Of a stretch of 64,000 nt of DNA, positions 1 through 7,693 are shown in pieces (the first letter of the stretch is position 1; every line of letters begins with the position of its first letter). The DNA comes from Acidilobaceae archaeon (GTDB lineage Archaea; Thermoproteota; Thermoprotei_A; Sulfolobales; Acidilobaceae). Location of the stretch: the NCBI GenBank assembly GCA_027080775.1, contig JALWPV010000011.1:186001-250000 (forward strand), given 5' to 3'. Under the pieces are notes generated by a model that was not told where the DNA came from, searched no databases, and saw nothing but the letters and a program-made list of their open reading frames with translations. Made by a program: the position numbers and the translations under genes.

Positions 1-2
1 TC

Positions 3-272
3 TACGCCGACCTGTTGGCGGGAAAACTAGGCGTTTATGGTGACCGCATCCTAGTCAGGACACGATACCCTCTCCGCTACCACAGCCTCACCCTGGAGAA
101 GGGCGAGGTAGCCCTCATACCCATACCAGAGGCATTACTTTTAGCGGCTATAGGGCTCCTCGAGCCCCTGGAGAGCAACCTTCTTAAGTTGGCCTCTGCA
201 GTGGAGGCCGGGGTGGCTGGTAGAGGCGCTGAGGGTGAGGTGCGGAGAGGTGAAGTTCCCAAAGAAGATTAG
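3..272 (+). CDS. C-terminal part of a gene cut by the window edge; GINS B-domain-like
   Basis: The frame is open to the left edge, so this is the 3' end of a longer gene. The visible ~90 residues contain a segment with the pattern VRxxxP...LxxGxVAxIP...A...L...G..EPL (codons around 50-175), which resembles the small C-terminal B domain of archaeal GINS (Gins15/51) proteins. The last ~25 residues are a low-complexity Gly/Glu/Arg tail. It overlaps the L44e gene by 23 bases, so it is probably cotranscribed with the translation operon. The family assignment is inference from a short segment; an unrelated small beta domain is possible. The TTG at 15 is unlikely to be the real start because upstream codons read on in frame. 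Confidence 0.4.
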   Translation, partial: YADLLAGKLGVYGDRILVRTRYPLRYHSLTLEKGEVALIPIPEALLLAAIGLLEPLESNLLKLASAVEAGVAGRGAEGEVRRGEVPKED

Positions 273-537
273 GACGTACTGCCCCCGGTGTAAGACGCAC
301 ACCATCCATACCGTGATGGTGTACAAGCATGGTAAGAGGAGGAGTATGGCCCTAGGCCAGAGGAGGTATATGCGGAAGCAGGAGGGCTACGGTAGCCAGA
401 GGAAGCCCGAGCAGAAGAGGTTCGCGAAGGTCACTAAAAAGGTGACCCTCAAGATCAGGTGCACGCAGTGCGGCTATGAGAGGCACATACTAAACATAAG
501 GCTAAAGAAGATAGAGCTAGTCGAGACCGTGAGGTGA
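250..537 (+). CDS. rpl44e: 50S ribosomal protein L44e
   Basis: Component of the large ribosomal subunit near the E site. The 95-residue product begins MKFPKKIRTYCPRC, matching the family's typical start, so I chose the GTG at 250 over an in-frame GTG at 235 that would add five residues unlike the family. A Cys4 zinc ribbon is visible (CPRC near the N-terminus, CTQC near residue 75) around a very basic middle. Length fits the family (about 92-106). S27e follows after six bases, and this L44e-S27e-aIF2-alpha-Nop10 order is a classical archaeal translation operon. Confidence 0.95.
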   Translation: MKFPKKIRTYCPRCKTHTIHTVMVYKHGKRRSMALGQRRYMRKQEGYGSQRKPEQKRFAKVTKKVTLKIRCTQCGYERHILNIRLKKIELVETVR

Positions 538-543
538 TGCGCC

Positions 544-756
544 ATGGCGACCTTCGGGGTCCCTAGGCGTAAGATCCTCGTGCCGGAACCCCGCAGCCGG
601 TTCCTACTCGTGAGGTGCCCTAACTGCGGTAACAGGATGGTTGTGTTCAGCCACGCAACGTTCCCCGTGAGATGCCTCTTCTGCAATACGCCATTAGTCA
701 AGCCGACGGGTGGCAAGGCTAAGATACTTGGGATAATAGAGAAGGTCCTAGGCTAG
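544..756 (+). CDS. rps27e: 30S ribosomal protein S27e
   Basis: Small-subunit zinc-ribbon protein of 70 residues. The first CxxC (CPNC) and second CxxC (CLFC) are spaced about 19 residues apart, as expected for the S27e ribbon, and the segment ending in TGGKAKI is typical of the C-terminal part. It is spaced six bases from L44e and 64 bases from aIF2-alpha, consistent with one transcript. ATG start. No unusual features. Confidence 0.95.
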   Translation: MATFGVPRRKILVPEPRSRFLLVRCPNCGNRMVVFSHATFPVRCLFCNTPLVKPTGGKAKILGIIEKVLG

Positions 757-820
757 CCCTCTGGAGCTGCTCTTAACTCCTCCAACGGTGCCTCCTGCAT
801 TGGGAGGAGCGTGAATATCC

Positions 821-1654
821 ATGAGCGAGGGCAAGCAGCGGAAGATAGAAGTGAAGCCTCGGAAGCCTCTCCCGGATGTCGGAGAACTCGTGGTTGGCAC
901 CGTACGCGAGATCTACGACTATGGGGCATACCTGACCCTTGACGAGTACGGAGGCATTAGGGCCTTCCTCCCATGGAGTGAGGTAGCATCTAGGATGGTC
1001 AGGAACATACGCCACGTCCTGCGGGAGGGACAGAAGGTTGTAGTGAAGGTAATCAGAGTTTACAGAAAGAGAAGACAAGTGGATGTGAGCCTCAAGAGGG
1101 TCTCCGAGGGCGAGCGCCGCAGAAAGATGATATGGTGGAAGCGCACATTGAAAGCCGCTATGATAGCCGAGATGGCGGCCGAGAAACTCGGCAAGGACTC
1201 CAAAGCTGCCTACGACGAAGTAGTATGGAAGCTCGACGACTACTACGGGGACGCGCTCACAGGGCTCGAGCAGGCAATAATCTATGGGGCTGACGCACTT
1301 AAGGAGGCCGGGATACCCGAGGAGTGGATCAAGCCGCTGCTAGATGAGGCGCGAGGAAGAGTAGAGGTCAAGAGGGTCCAAATCTCTGGCATACTAACCC
1401 TCCAGAGCCTAGCGGGCGATGGGGTCGAGAGGATACGAAAGATCCTGAAGGACGCCGAGGAAGCAGCAAAGAAAATTGATCCCCAATCGCTCAAGGTAAG
1501 GCTCTATACAATAGGAGCCCCCAAGTATCGGGTTGACATTTCAAGCCACGACTACAAGATAATAGAGAAGGCCATTAAGGCCCTAGTAAGTACCGCCGAG
1601 CACGAATCTAGGAAGCTCGATGTAAACTTTGCGTTCCAGAGGCTCAAGACGTAA
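821..1654 (+). CDS. aif2a: Translation initiation factor aIF2, alpha subunit
   Basis: Alpha subunit of the heterotrimeric factor that delivers initiator Met-tRNA to the ribosome. The 277-residue protein has the three-part archaeal architecture: an N-terminal S1/OB domain (about residues 20-95, with the VGTVREIYDYGAYL segment), a central helical domain (about 95-185) and a C-terminal alpha/beta domain. Length matches the family (about 265-275). The ATG lies 64 bases after S27e; Nop10 starts 23 bases downstream of its stop. Confidence 0.95.
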   Translation: MSEGKQRKIEVKPRKPLPDVGELVVGTVREIYDYGAYLTLDEYGGIRAFLPWSEVASRMVRNIRHVLREGQKVVVKVIRVYRKRRQVDVSLKRVSEGERRRKMIWWKRTLKAAMIAEMAAEKLGKDSKAAYDEVVWKLDDYYGDALTGLEQAIIYGADALKEAGIPEEWIKPLLDEARGRVEVKRVQISGILTLQSLAGDGVERIRKILKDAEEAAKKIDPQSLKVRLYTIGAPKYRVDISSHDYKIIEKAIKALVSTAEHESRKLDVNFAFQRLKT

Positions 1655-1677
1655 TCCCCAAGGAGAGGTGGAACACC

Positions 1678-1854
1678 GTGAAGTGGCTACTGCGTCGCTG
1701 CACCAGGTGCGGACGCTACACACTCCGCAGAGATAAGTGCCCTGTATGCGGCGCCCCCGTCAGAGTGCCCCATCCCCCGAGGTTCTCACCGGATGATAGA
1801 TACCTCAAGTATAGGTACATGCTCAAGAAGAGAATGGGCCTTATACCACCCTAG
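1678..1854 (+). CDS. nop10: Ribosome biogenesis protein Nop10 (H/ACA RNP)
   Basis: A 58-residue protein read from a GTG at 1678. It carries two CxxC knuckles (CTRC and CPVC, 17 residues apart) followed by a basic segment with HPPRFSPDDRY, the signature of Nop10. In H/ACA complexes it binds Cbf5 and helps pseudouridylation of rRNA. It directly follows aIF2-alpha, which is the common archaeal order. The PAC2-type gene that often comes next in archaea is instead at 32.7 kb, on the other strand. A purine-rich AAGGAGAGGTG stands just upstream of the start. Confidence 0.93.
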   Translation: MKWLLRRCTRCGRYTLRRDKCPVCGAPVRVPHPPRFSPDDRYLKYRYMLKKRMGLIPP

Positions 1855-1891
1855 CCGCTCCATGGGCTCCCTAATCGTGGGGGTTTGAAGC

Positions 1892-2410
1892 CTACCAGGG
1901 CACCTCCTTTAAGCCTAGTTTAAAGGCTATATAGTTCGTGGCGATGTGCAACGCCACTATGAGACCTGCGAACGCGGCTGTTACAATAGTATCGAGCCTG
2001 TAGCCTATTATTCTGATGGCTACAGTTGCCCCCACGTAGAAGTCTAGTTGATCCAGTAGCGGGGCGGGAGCGCCACGCTCTAGGCCCAGCCTTCTTTTTA
2101 TGAAGGAGCCCACGATATCGCCTAGCAGTGCTCCCACGCTGCCCACGGAGCCCGCTATGAGGTAGCCAGCGTCGCCGGCGATTAGGGCTATCACTGCAGC
2201 TATGAGGGATCCCGCTGCTACGCCAACCGCGAAGCCCTCTATAGTTTTTCCGTCCCCTAAGATTCTGCGGCCATCCACAAAATAGCGTCCTCCGTCTAGT
2301 GGGCGCCACCTGCGGCCTCCAAGCAGCTTACGGGCGGCTACTGGAGAAGCGTTTGCCACCATCGCTGGCAGAATGGCTAGGAAGAAGTCGAGCGGGCTTG
2401 CTAGATCCAT
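1892..2410 (-). CDS. carS: CDP-archaeol synthase CarS
   Basis: Membrane enzyme that activates unsaturated archaeal ether lipid (digeranylgeranylglyceryl phosphate) with CTP. The 172-residue product has four to five hydrophobic segments and the family signature: ANASPV near residue 20, GGRYFVDGRRILGDGKT around 40-56, and an LGDIVGSFIKRRLGLERG stretch around 96-113. The last four codons of the upstream ATPase gene overlap its ATG, so the two are translationally coupled. G1P dehydrogenase of the same lipid pathway lies 14 kb away. Confidence 0.9.
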   Translation of the reverse strand: MDLASPLDFFLAILPAMVANASPVAARKLLGGRRWRPLDGGRYFVDGRRILGDGKTIEGFAVGVAAGSLIAAVIALIAGDAGYLIAGSVGSVGALLGDIVGSFIKRRLGLERGAPAPLLDQLDFYVGATVAIRIIGYRLDTIVTAAFAGLIVALHIATNYIAFKLGLKEVPW

Positions 2411-2943
2411 TCCACACTACCCCTCACTCCAGCCCCGACCCTGAAGGCCGCTACGACGCGCCTGGGCTTTATGAAGCGTATGACACTTACACCAGGCTTG
2501 AGTCTCTCGACCACAGCTACATGTGTAGCCCAGGGCTCCACCCAGACGCCGCCCCAGGGTGAGCCTTCACCCCGAACCTGGCCTGCAGCTATTACGGGGA
2601 GGCTTGAAGCCCTCGAAATAGCCGCTGCTAGCGCCATAATCTTGGCCTCGCTCCTCTCGCCAGTGTAGTATGAGTTTATGGTATCAATAATCGCGGGCCT
2701 CCCCTGTGTGAGGCACTTGAAGAGTATCTCAAGCATGTGATCCATGCTAACGGCGAACAACCTATCCTCGACAGCAATGCTACCGGCCTCAGTGGCTATA
2801 TAGCAGGGCCTGAAACCGGCGGACTCAAGGTTTCTGGCAAGCAGACCAGCAAGCCTTGTCTTACCCACCGCTGGCTCTCCATAGTAGAACAGGAAACCCC
2901 CACTCGAGATTACGTCTAGTATTACCGGAGGCTCTTCCCCCAT
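2401..2943 (-). CDS. RecA-superfamily ATPase (RadA/KaiC-like core)
   Basis: A 180-residue single-domain RecA-fold ATPase. Walker A is GEPAVGKT at about residues 22-29 and a Walker B-like strand (AIIDTINSYY) is near 84-93. It has no N-terminal helix-hairpin-helix domain and no extended C-terminus, so it is shorter than RadA (about 320) and near the size of RadB or minimal RadA paralogues. Such paralogues are linked to recombination or regulation of RadA; the precise role here is unknown. It overlaps carS by ten bases and follows a winged-helix gene with a 24-base gap, suggesting one operon. Confidence 0.75.
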   Translation of the reverse strand: MGEEPPVILDVISSGGFLFYYGEPAVGKTRLAGLLARNLESAGFRPCYIATEAGSIAVEDRLFAVSMDHMLEILFKCLTQGRPAIIDTINSYYTGERSEAKIMALAAAISRASSLPVIAAGQVRGEGSPWGGVWVEPWATHVAVVERLKPGVSVIRFIKPRRVVAAFRVGAGVRGSVEWI

Positions 2944-2967
2944 AGTGCTTCCCTGGAGGGGTGAAAG

Positions 2968-3480
2968 CTAGAAGAGCCTCCCGGGCCTTCGGCGCTGCAG
3001 CATCCGCCTACGGACCTGGAGGTCGACTTGGTTGTCAATGATGCTAGCGAGATTCCTCAGTTCCTCGAAGTGCGTGCTTATGGTGTCAGTTAGAGCCTGA
3101 GGCGCCTCATATTTCTCTAGAGCCTCCTTACCATCACCAGTTACCCTCAACTTCCTGTACATCGTTGGCTCCGTCTCTATGAATCCCACGTAAAGTAGCG
3201 CTACTACATCACTCTTAAGCGATGGACTATAGGGAACCTCTCCGACCACGCTAAAGTCTCCATAACCCATATCATAGCCCAGCTCTTGTATCTTGTAAAT
3301 CAGATGCTGTAGGGTCCTCTCATGTATGGGGCCAAACTTGTCTATAACATAGAGTAGCCCCATTTGCCTCGGATTACTCAAGACCTTCTCCCTAGTAACG
3401 ACCTGCACAGTGATTATCTTGAGTTCCTTACCACCCTTGCCCTCAGCCTCACCACCGCGCTCCTGCTTCTTCCTAGCCAC
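2968..3480 (-). CDS. Uncharacterised protein with winged-helix-like core
   Basis: The 170-residue product has a charged, Gly/Glu-rich N-terminus (about residues 1-20), then a region that looks like a winged helix with an embedded dimer segment (about 35-125: RQMGLLYVIDKFG, then IYKIQELGYDMGYGDF and a beta-wing), and a basic tail ending RRRPGRLF. I do not recognise a named family. First gene of the apparent three-gene minus-strand set with the RecA-fold ATPase and CarS. A shared promoter region with the divergent S16 protease gene lies directly upstream. Confidence 0.7.
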   Translation of the reverse strand: MARKKQERGGEAEGKGGKELKIITVQVVTREKVLSNPRQMGLLYVIDKFGPIHERTLQHLIYKIQELGYDMGYGDFSVVGEVPYSPSLKSDVVALLYVGFIETEPTMYRKLRVTGDGKEALEKYEAPQALTDTISTHFEELRNLASIIDNQVDLQVRRRMLQRRRPGRLF

Positions 3481-3515
3481 GCACCCGTCACCCCCCTCCC
3501 ATGCGGGCCCCGTGA

Positions 3516-3523
3516 GTTTAAAG
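3516..3523. promoter_or_regulatory. TATA-like element in divergent intergenic region
   Basis: GTTTAAAG stands 36-43 bases before the winged-helix gene on the minus strand and about 54 bases before the S16 protease start on the plus strand. It is near-symmetric, so it could serve either or both genes. Spacing fits archaeal TATA boxes best for the minus-strand gene. Confidence 0.45.
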
Positions 3524-3573
3524 CACAGCGCGCATTGCCTTTCGGAACGCGAGGACTACCGGGTGCCGGAGGC

Positions 3574-5460
3574 GTGAACAGAAAACCCATAGCTATAGCC
3601 ATCGCGGTTTTCACACTTCTAGCCCTTCTACTGCCTGTCGCCTATGCCAACGTATACCAGGCTAAGCAGGATACCGTGGCAAGGCATTCCGGCCGCGTGC
3701 TTGTCGGCGCCTGGATATACGTTCCAGCTGTTTCGGGCAGCAAGGGCGAGCTCGTGAATCTAAGTGTCACGCTGGAGTGGCCCGGAAACGGGTCTATCGT
3801 AGTGGAATCGGAGGGCATTGTAGGAGCCTCCACGAAGTACAGCATAGCTACTGCCATCTGGACTGCCGCTCTCCTTGCAGGCTCTAATCCGGAGTACTTT
3901 AACGCTTACATAGACATCCACGCGACGGGGGAGATAAGCGGTCCCAGCGCCTCGCTAGCGGCTGCTACACTTGTACTGTCAATGCTAACACCCTTCTCGA
4001 ATACGTCACTCATGCATCACTACGTCGTCACGGGCGCCATAGTGCCCCAAGGATTCGCGGGACCCGTTGGCGGCGTGTCAATTAAATGCAGGGCTGCAAT
4101 AAGTAAGAACCTATCATTCGTTCTACCAGTCTCCAACGTCGGAGATCTGGATCCCCACTGCCTGAGGTTGAACTCTAGCCGCACCAGGATACTAGGGGTA
4201 GCCTCGATATTCGACACTGCGCGTGTGGTAGCTGGTGTACCCGCGCCTAGGATGCAGAGTGTTAACACTACATACCCCGCCTACCTCTCAAGTGCCTTCC
4301 GCCACGCAGCACTCTACATGATAAACCTTACAGAGAGGCTAACAGGTGAGCTGTCCTCTAAGAACACGAGTTCTCTCGTCAAGTATGATATGGCTAAGAT
4401 TTATGATCTCCTCAACGAGTCCGAGAAGACCCTACGCTCTGCCCCCTACAGCTCTGCTAGTTATGCGTTCACAGCATTGGCCGACGCTTATGCTCTACTA
4501 TATAGGCAGATGCTCGTTGAAAACAAGCTCAATCTCCGCAGCGAGTTGGAAAACATAAATAATATATTAAATAATTTAAAAATAAAAATAAATAATTTAA
4601 AATCTAACATTAAATGTTTCGAGAGACTGGAAACACTCTCCGTAGCGGCTGCAAGGCTCTCTGACTCAATATTCAACCTAGAGGTCTTAAATGAGACGCT
4701 TAAAAGCAAGGTATACAACTATACCGACCTAGCCTACTTCCTAGGGATGTCCAGAGCAAGAATATATAGCATAGAGAGCTGGCTTTATGCGTTTAACAAC
4801 ACGCAATGCCAGACACCCTTGCCAGCTAACCTAATATCATATCTCAGCATGGTATCACACTTCGTGATGCTTAACGCCAACTATACTATCTCCGTCTTGA
4901 GGGAACTAAACATGACATCGAGCGCCGATCTACTCTCGCAGCTTGCTAAGAGAGCTTCTAAGGCCTGGGGAGAGGGCGATTGGATACTAGCCTTTGGATA
5001 CTACAGGGAGATCCTATCACAATGCACGAGCATCATGTTTACAGACCTGATAACGTACATGCGTGGAGGGAGAGGTATGCTAGAAGAGTACTGGAGGGCA
5101 GGTGCGGCTCTGTATTCCTACACCTCTTCCATGTTATCCCTCCACGGCGTTAGAAGTCTTCTGGCTCCAGCGTACTTCGAGTATGCTAAGAACCTTCTTG
5201 ACACCGGAGATATCAATTCATCAATAGCTATACTATCGGACGCTATAGCGGCGAACGAGGTACTCCTCCCACTAACACTATCGAGCCCGCCTCCAGCCAA
5301 CACCTCTGCGTCGCTGAAGGCACTCAATGCGCCCTCGGCAACGCGCGAGGAACTCAACGCCCACATAGTCACAGCACTACTAGTGATGCTCGTAATAGGC
5401 TTCTCAGCAGGCTTCGCTCTGGCAATACGTATGCTCTTCAAGAGCACCTCGAGAGCCTAG
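3574..5460 (+). CDS. Secreted, membrane-anchored Lon-type (S16) serine protease
   Basis: The 628-residue product starts at a GTG followed by a classic signal/anchor segment (residues about 5-24). Residues about 45-205 match the Lon proteolytic fold: the Ser dyad motif GPSAS places the nucleophile at Ser125, and GGVSIKCRAA places the general base at Lys171. This resembles the archaeal secreted Lon-like family once called predicted S18 protease. Then follow about 380 residues of helices with coiled-coil stretches and many NxS/T sequons, and a C-terminal membrane helix (about 600-622) with a short basic tail. The topology implies an outside-facing protease. An in-frame upstream extension to 3364 would run through the divergent gene and is rejected. 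No AAA domain is present. Confidence 0.8.
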   Translation: MNRKPIAIAIAVFTLLALLLPVAYANVYQAKQDTVARHSGRVLVGAWIYVPAVSGSKGELVNLSVTLEWPGNGSIVVESEGIVGASTKYSIATAIWTAALLAGSNPEYFNAYIDIHATGEISGPSASLAAATLVLSMLTPFSNTSLMHHYVVTGAIVPQGFAGPVGGVSIKCRAAISKNLSFVLPVSNVGDLDPHCLRLNSSRTRILGVASIFDTARVVAGVPAPRMQSVNTTYPAYLSSAFRHAALYMINLTERLTGELSSKNTSSLVKYDMAKIYDLLNESEKTLRSAPYSSASYAFTALADAYALLYRQMLVENKLNLRSELENINNILNNLKIKINNLKSNIKCFERLETLSVAAARLSDSIFNLEVLNETLKSKVYNYTDLAYFLGMSRARIYSIESWLYAFNNTQCQTPLPANLISYLSMVSHFVMLNANYTISVLRELNMTSSADLLSQLAKRASKAWGEGDWILAFGYYREILSQCTSIMFTDLITYMRGGRGMLEEYWRAGAALYSYTSSMLSLHGVRSLLAPAYFEYAKNLLDTGDINSSIAILSDAIAANEVLLPLTLSSPPPANTSASLKALNAPSATREELNAHIVTALLVMLVIGFSAGFALAIRMLFKSTSRA

Positions 5461-5475
5461 AATAAGAGATTAGGA

Positions 5476-6132
5476 CTAGAAGAAGTCCAAGAGGCTTCTA
5501 CCACGCCTAGCGTCCCGCCCTCTCCCGGCTAATAGCTTGGATGCTTCCTCCCTAATAGAACCTCTAAAGTCCTCCTCGATGACACTCCTCAGCTGGGGAT
5601 TGTAGAGAGCCGCTGCAGGATGGTAGGTCGCTATTACCTCGACCTCTAGCCCAAGCTGCTTTATCGTCCCCCTTATCGGTACCCCATGCTCAGCACTCAG
5701 CCCTCTCCAGGGCCTGCCTAGCAAAGAGAAGAGAGTGCGCCCGGCATGTCTGCCTAGGGCAATCAGCAGTCCCGGCCTTATGATGTCTATCTGCTCCAAC
5801 AGATATGGAAGGCAAGCTCTTATCTCGGCCTGAGTGGGATCCCTGTTACCTGGAGGCCTGCATTTCACGATATTAGTTATGTAGACCTCCTCCCTCTTGA
5901 GGCCAGCAAGTCCCAGGAGGGCGTCTAGGAGGTGACCCGCGGCCCCCACGAAGGGCCTCCCGGTCTCATCCTCCCGACGCCCGGGGGCTTCTCCGACGAG
6001 CATCACCCTAGCATCGAGGGGGCCCTCGCCGGGGACAGGGTTCTTCCTATGCAAGTGAAGAGGGCACTTCCTACACTTCCTGATAGCGTCAACGAGTGAC
6101 ACGTACCTAGCCACCCTGTCCCTCTCCGCCAA
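5476..6132 (-). CDS. udg: Family 4 uracil-DNA glycosylase (4Fe-4S)
   Basis: Removes uracil from DNA, countering cytosine deamination at high temperature. The 218-residue protein shows the four cluster cysteines (Cys20, Cys23 and two more in NIVKCRPP and IRACLPY), the catalytic motif GEAPGRREDETGRPFVG and the HPAA motif. Its last residues, RSLLDFF, resemble a PCNA-interacting peptide, known on other crenarchaeal UDGs. TTG start; its first 26 bases overlap the end of the glycosyltransferase gene, so it probably belongs to the same transcript. Confidence 0.92.
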   Translation of the reverse strand: MAERDRVARYVSLVDAIRKCRKCPLHLHRKNPVPGEGPLDARVMLVGEAPGRREDETGRPFVGAAGHLLDALLGLAGLKREEVYITNIVKCRPPGNRDPTQAEIRACLPYLLEQIDIIRPGLLIALGRHAGRTLFSLLGRPWRGLSAEHGVPIRGTIKQLGLEVEVIATYHPAAALYNPQLRSVIEEDFRGSIREEASKLLAGRGRDARRGRSLLDFF

Positions 6133-7237
6133 TTCTCCATACCCCCCTGGATGATGCCACGTAATTCACTATAAAGCCTACAAGTATTCCTATAAACTGG
6201 CCTAGGATAGGATTGACGCCCATGTACGTTGAGAGCATGTACATGGTTAGAAACGTGGCTAGAAAGCCCCCGGCACTACTGGCATGATAGGCTGCAAGCC
6301 TGGCAAGCCACCCTTTCCTGAAGCCCGCCTCGAACGTCCATACCTCGTTAAACACAAAGTTCCAGAGAAGCCCCGACTCTATCCCAGCGATACTTGACAC
6401 AGCCTTCCCGAGGCCAGCTATGTATAGGAGGAGGTACATTATAGCCAGGTTCACCACTGTGCCCCCCGCGCCTACTATAGCGAACTTTGCTAGCTGGGAC
6501 AGCTCTATAACGTGAATAATGTAGTCTAGCATTACCTTGAAGCCTAACTTGCTTTTACCAGCTCTCCTGGGCTCGAAGACATATGGCACCTCCCCTACCC
6601 TAGCATTATCTATTCGAGCCAGTATTTCGAGTAGGACTTTGTAGCCCCTAGGCCTGAGCTGCTCTATTCTAGATAATACTAGATCTCTCCGGACGAGGAA
6701 AAAGCCAGACATGGGATCGCTAGTCTTACGCGCCCCCTTAACCAGTAACTTGGCCAGCAGAGTGGCACCCTTGCTTATCATTAAACGCAGCCTACTCCAA
6801 CCAGCCACACCGCCTCCTCTAGCATACCTCGATGCAACAACGATTTCATAGCCTTCATTCAAAGCCTTCCTTATGAGCTGGGGGAGATACCTGGGAGGGT
6901 GCTGGAGGTCGGCATCCATTACTACCACGTATTTTCCCTTCGCAAATTTTATACCATCTAGAATGGCTGTGGAGAGACCTCTAGCACCAATCCTCCTGTA
7001 GAGCCTGACTCGGGGGTCACGCTTCGAAACCTCTTCCACTATCCTCCACGTACCGTCAGGCGAGTTATCATCAACGACTATTATCTCATATTCTATCCCC
7101 TCGCGCTTGAGTATAGCACTTACCTCAGCAATAGTCCGCTCTATAACTTCCGCCTCGTTAAACGTGGGGATGACTACGCTTACGAGGGGGTTCTCCTCCG
7201 AGCCCGTCAGTCCGGCGCCTCCAGCGTTATAGCGCAT
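6107..7237 (-). CDS. Dolichol-phosphate-mannose synthase-like GT2 glycosyltransferase with GtrA-like membrane domain
   Basis: A 376-residue two-domain protein. Residues about 17-240 form a GT2 domain with the VVIPTFNEAE start, a VVDDNSPDGT strand and the metal-binding DADLQHPP motif, as in dolichyl-phosphate mannosyl- or glucosyltransferases. Residues about 248-370 hold four hydrophobic helices of the GtrA/DPMS type. It likely charges a polyprenyl phosphate with a sugar for surface glycans or N-glycosylation, the pathway completed by AglB at 53-56 kb. It overlaps the small upstream gene by a few bases. Confidence 0.9.
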   Translation of the reverse strand: MRYNAGGAGLTGSEENPLVSVVIPTFNEAEVIERTIAEVSAILKREGIEYEIIVVDDNSPDGTWRIVEEVSKRDPRVRLYRRIGARGLSTAILDGIKFAKGKYVVVMDADLQHPPRYLPQLIRKALNEGYEIVVASRYARGGGVAGWSRLRLMISKGATLLAKLLVKGARKTSDPMSGFFLVRRDLVLSRIEQLRPRGYKVLLEILARIDNARVGEVPYVFEPRRAGKSKLGFKVMLDYIIHVIELSQLAKFAIVGAGGTVVNLAIMYLLLYIAGLGKAVSSIAGIESGLLWNFVFNEVWTFEAGFRKGWLARLAAYHASSAGGFLATFLTMYMLSTYMGVNPILGQFIGILVGFIVNYVASSRGVWRIGGEGQGG

Positions 7238-7433
7238 AGAGGGCCATCCTCGCCTCCTCCGGCAGCTGATCTTCGTCTACAACCTCATACGTTAATGGGG
7301 CTTCCCTAACCTTAGGCCCAACTACTATATACCTAGATGGATCCTTCTCATCCCTGCTCTTAAGGACGCGTACCTTAACATACCACCCATCACTCCTCCT
7401 CACATACACGTACTTCCCATGCTTACCTCCCAT
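7227..7433 (-). CDS. Small conserved-looking basic/acidic protein of unknown function
   Basis: A 68-residue product starting MGGKHGKYVYVRR if the ATG at 7433 is used; a GTG three codons upstream is also possible. The N-terminal half is beta-like and rich in Tyr/Lys/Arg, the C-terminal half acidic. I recall similar short proteins in crenarchaea but cannot name a function. It overlaps the glycosyltransferase start by 11 bases and has its own TATA-like element about 40 bases upstream. Confidence 0.65.
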   Translation of the reverse strand: MGGKHGKYVYVRRSDGWYVKVRVLKSRDEKDPSRYIVVGPKVREAPLTYEVVDEDQLPEEARMALYAL

Positions 7434-7470
7434 ACCCTCCACCCCAAGGGCTGGTGTCGTCCCACCGGAG

Positions 7471-7480
7471 AGCTTTTAAG
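7471..7480 (-). promoter_or_regulatory. TATA-like element for the small gene at 7227-7433
   Basis: On the minus strand this reads CTTAAAAGCT, centred about 42 bases before the ATG at 7433. It abuts the 3' end of the predicted C/D-box RNA on the same strand, so the guide RNA gene and the downstream operon are packed head to tail. Confidence 0.5.
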
Positions 7481-7482
7481 AG

Positions 7483-7552
7483 TACTCAGCCCATTGACCC
7501 CCTATCATCGAAGACGGAGCCCCCCTCAACCTATGTCGGCCTCATCACCGTA
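7483..7552 (-). ncRNA. Predicted C/D-box guide sRNA (dual guide)
   Basis: Reading the minus strand: box C GTGATGA (7548-7542), a 12-nt guide, box D' TTGA (7529-7526), a 14-nt spacer, a degenerate box C' TCGATGA (7511-7505), a 15-nt guide and box D CTGA (7489-7486). UAC and GUA flank boxes C and D and can form a short terminal stem. A TATA-like element lies at a sensible distance upstream. The RNA would guide 2'-O-methylation with L7Ae, Nop5 and fibrillarin. The first guide's complement contains AUGUCGGC, a stretch I recall as conserved in 23S rRNA near the peptidyl-transferase centre; that target is inference. Confidence 0.65.
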
Positions 7553-7570
7553 GTACCGAGAAGTCCCCAG

Positions 7571-7580
7571 CTTAATAAAA
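7571..7580 (-). promoter_or_regulatory. TATA-like element upstream of the C/D-box RNA
   Basis: Minus strand TTTTATTAAG, ending about 23 bases before box C. This is the spacing expected if transcription starts a few bases before the box. No other feature on the minus strand would need it. Confidence 0.5.
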
Positions 7581-7693
7581 GGAGAGATAAGAAGAGGCGC
7601 CATACTAGGTTGAATATCCTAGCTGCCCCTAGGGCCCTGAAGCGCGCTGAAACACTTAACGGCACCGAGTTATAGAGACTCCAGGGCGGCGTC

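Noticed and set aside
3364-3573. 70-codon upstream extension of the S16 protease
   Set aside because: It runs through the divergent winged-helix gene and its promoter gap, has a shadow-like composition, and the signal segment only starts after GTG 3574.
7454-7675. Plus-strand frame of 73 codons in the gap before the TIP49 gene
   Set aside because: Composition is not protein-like and the region is explained by the minus-strand C/D-box RNA and promoter elements.
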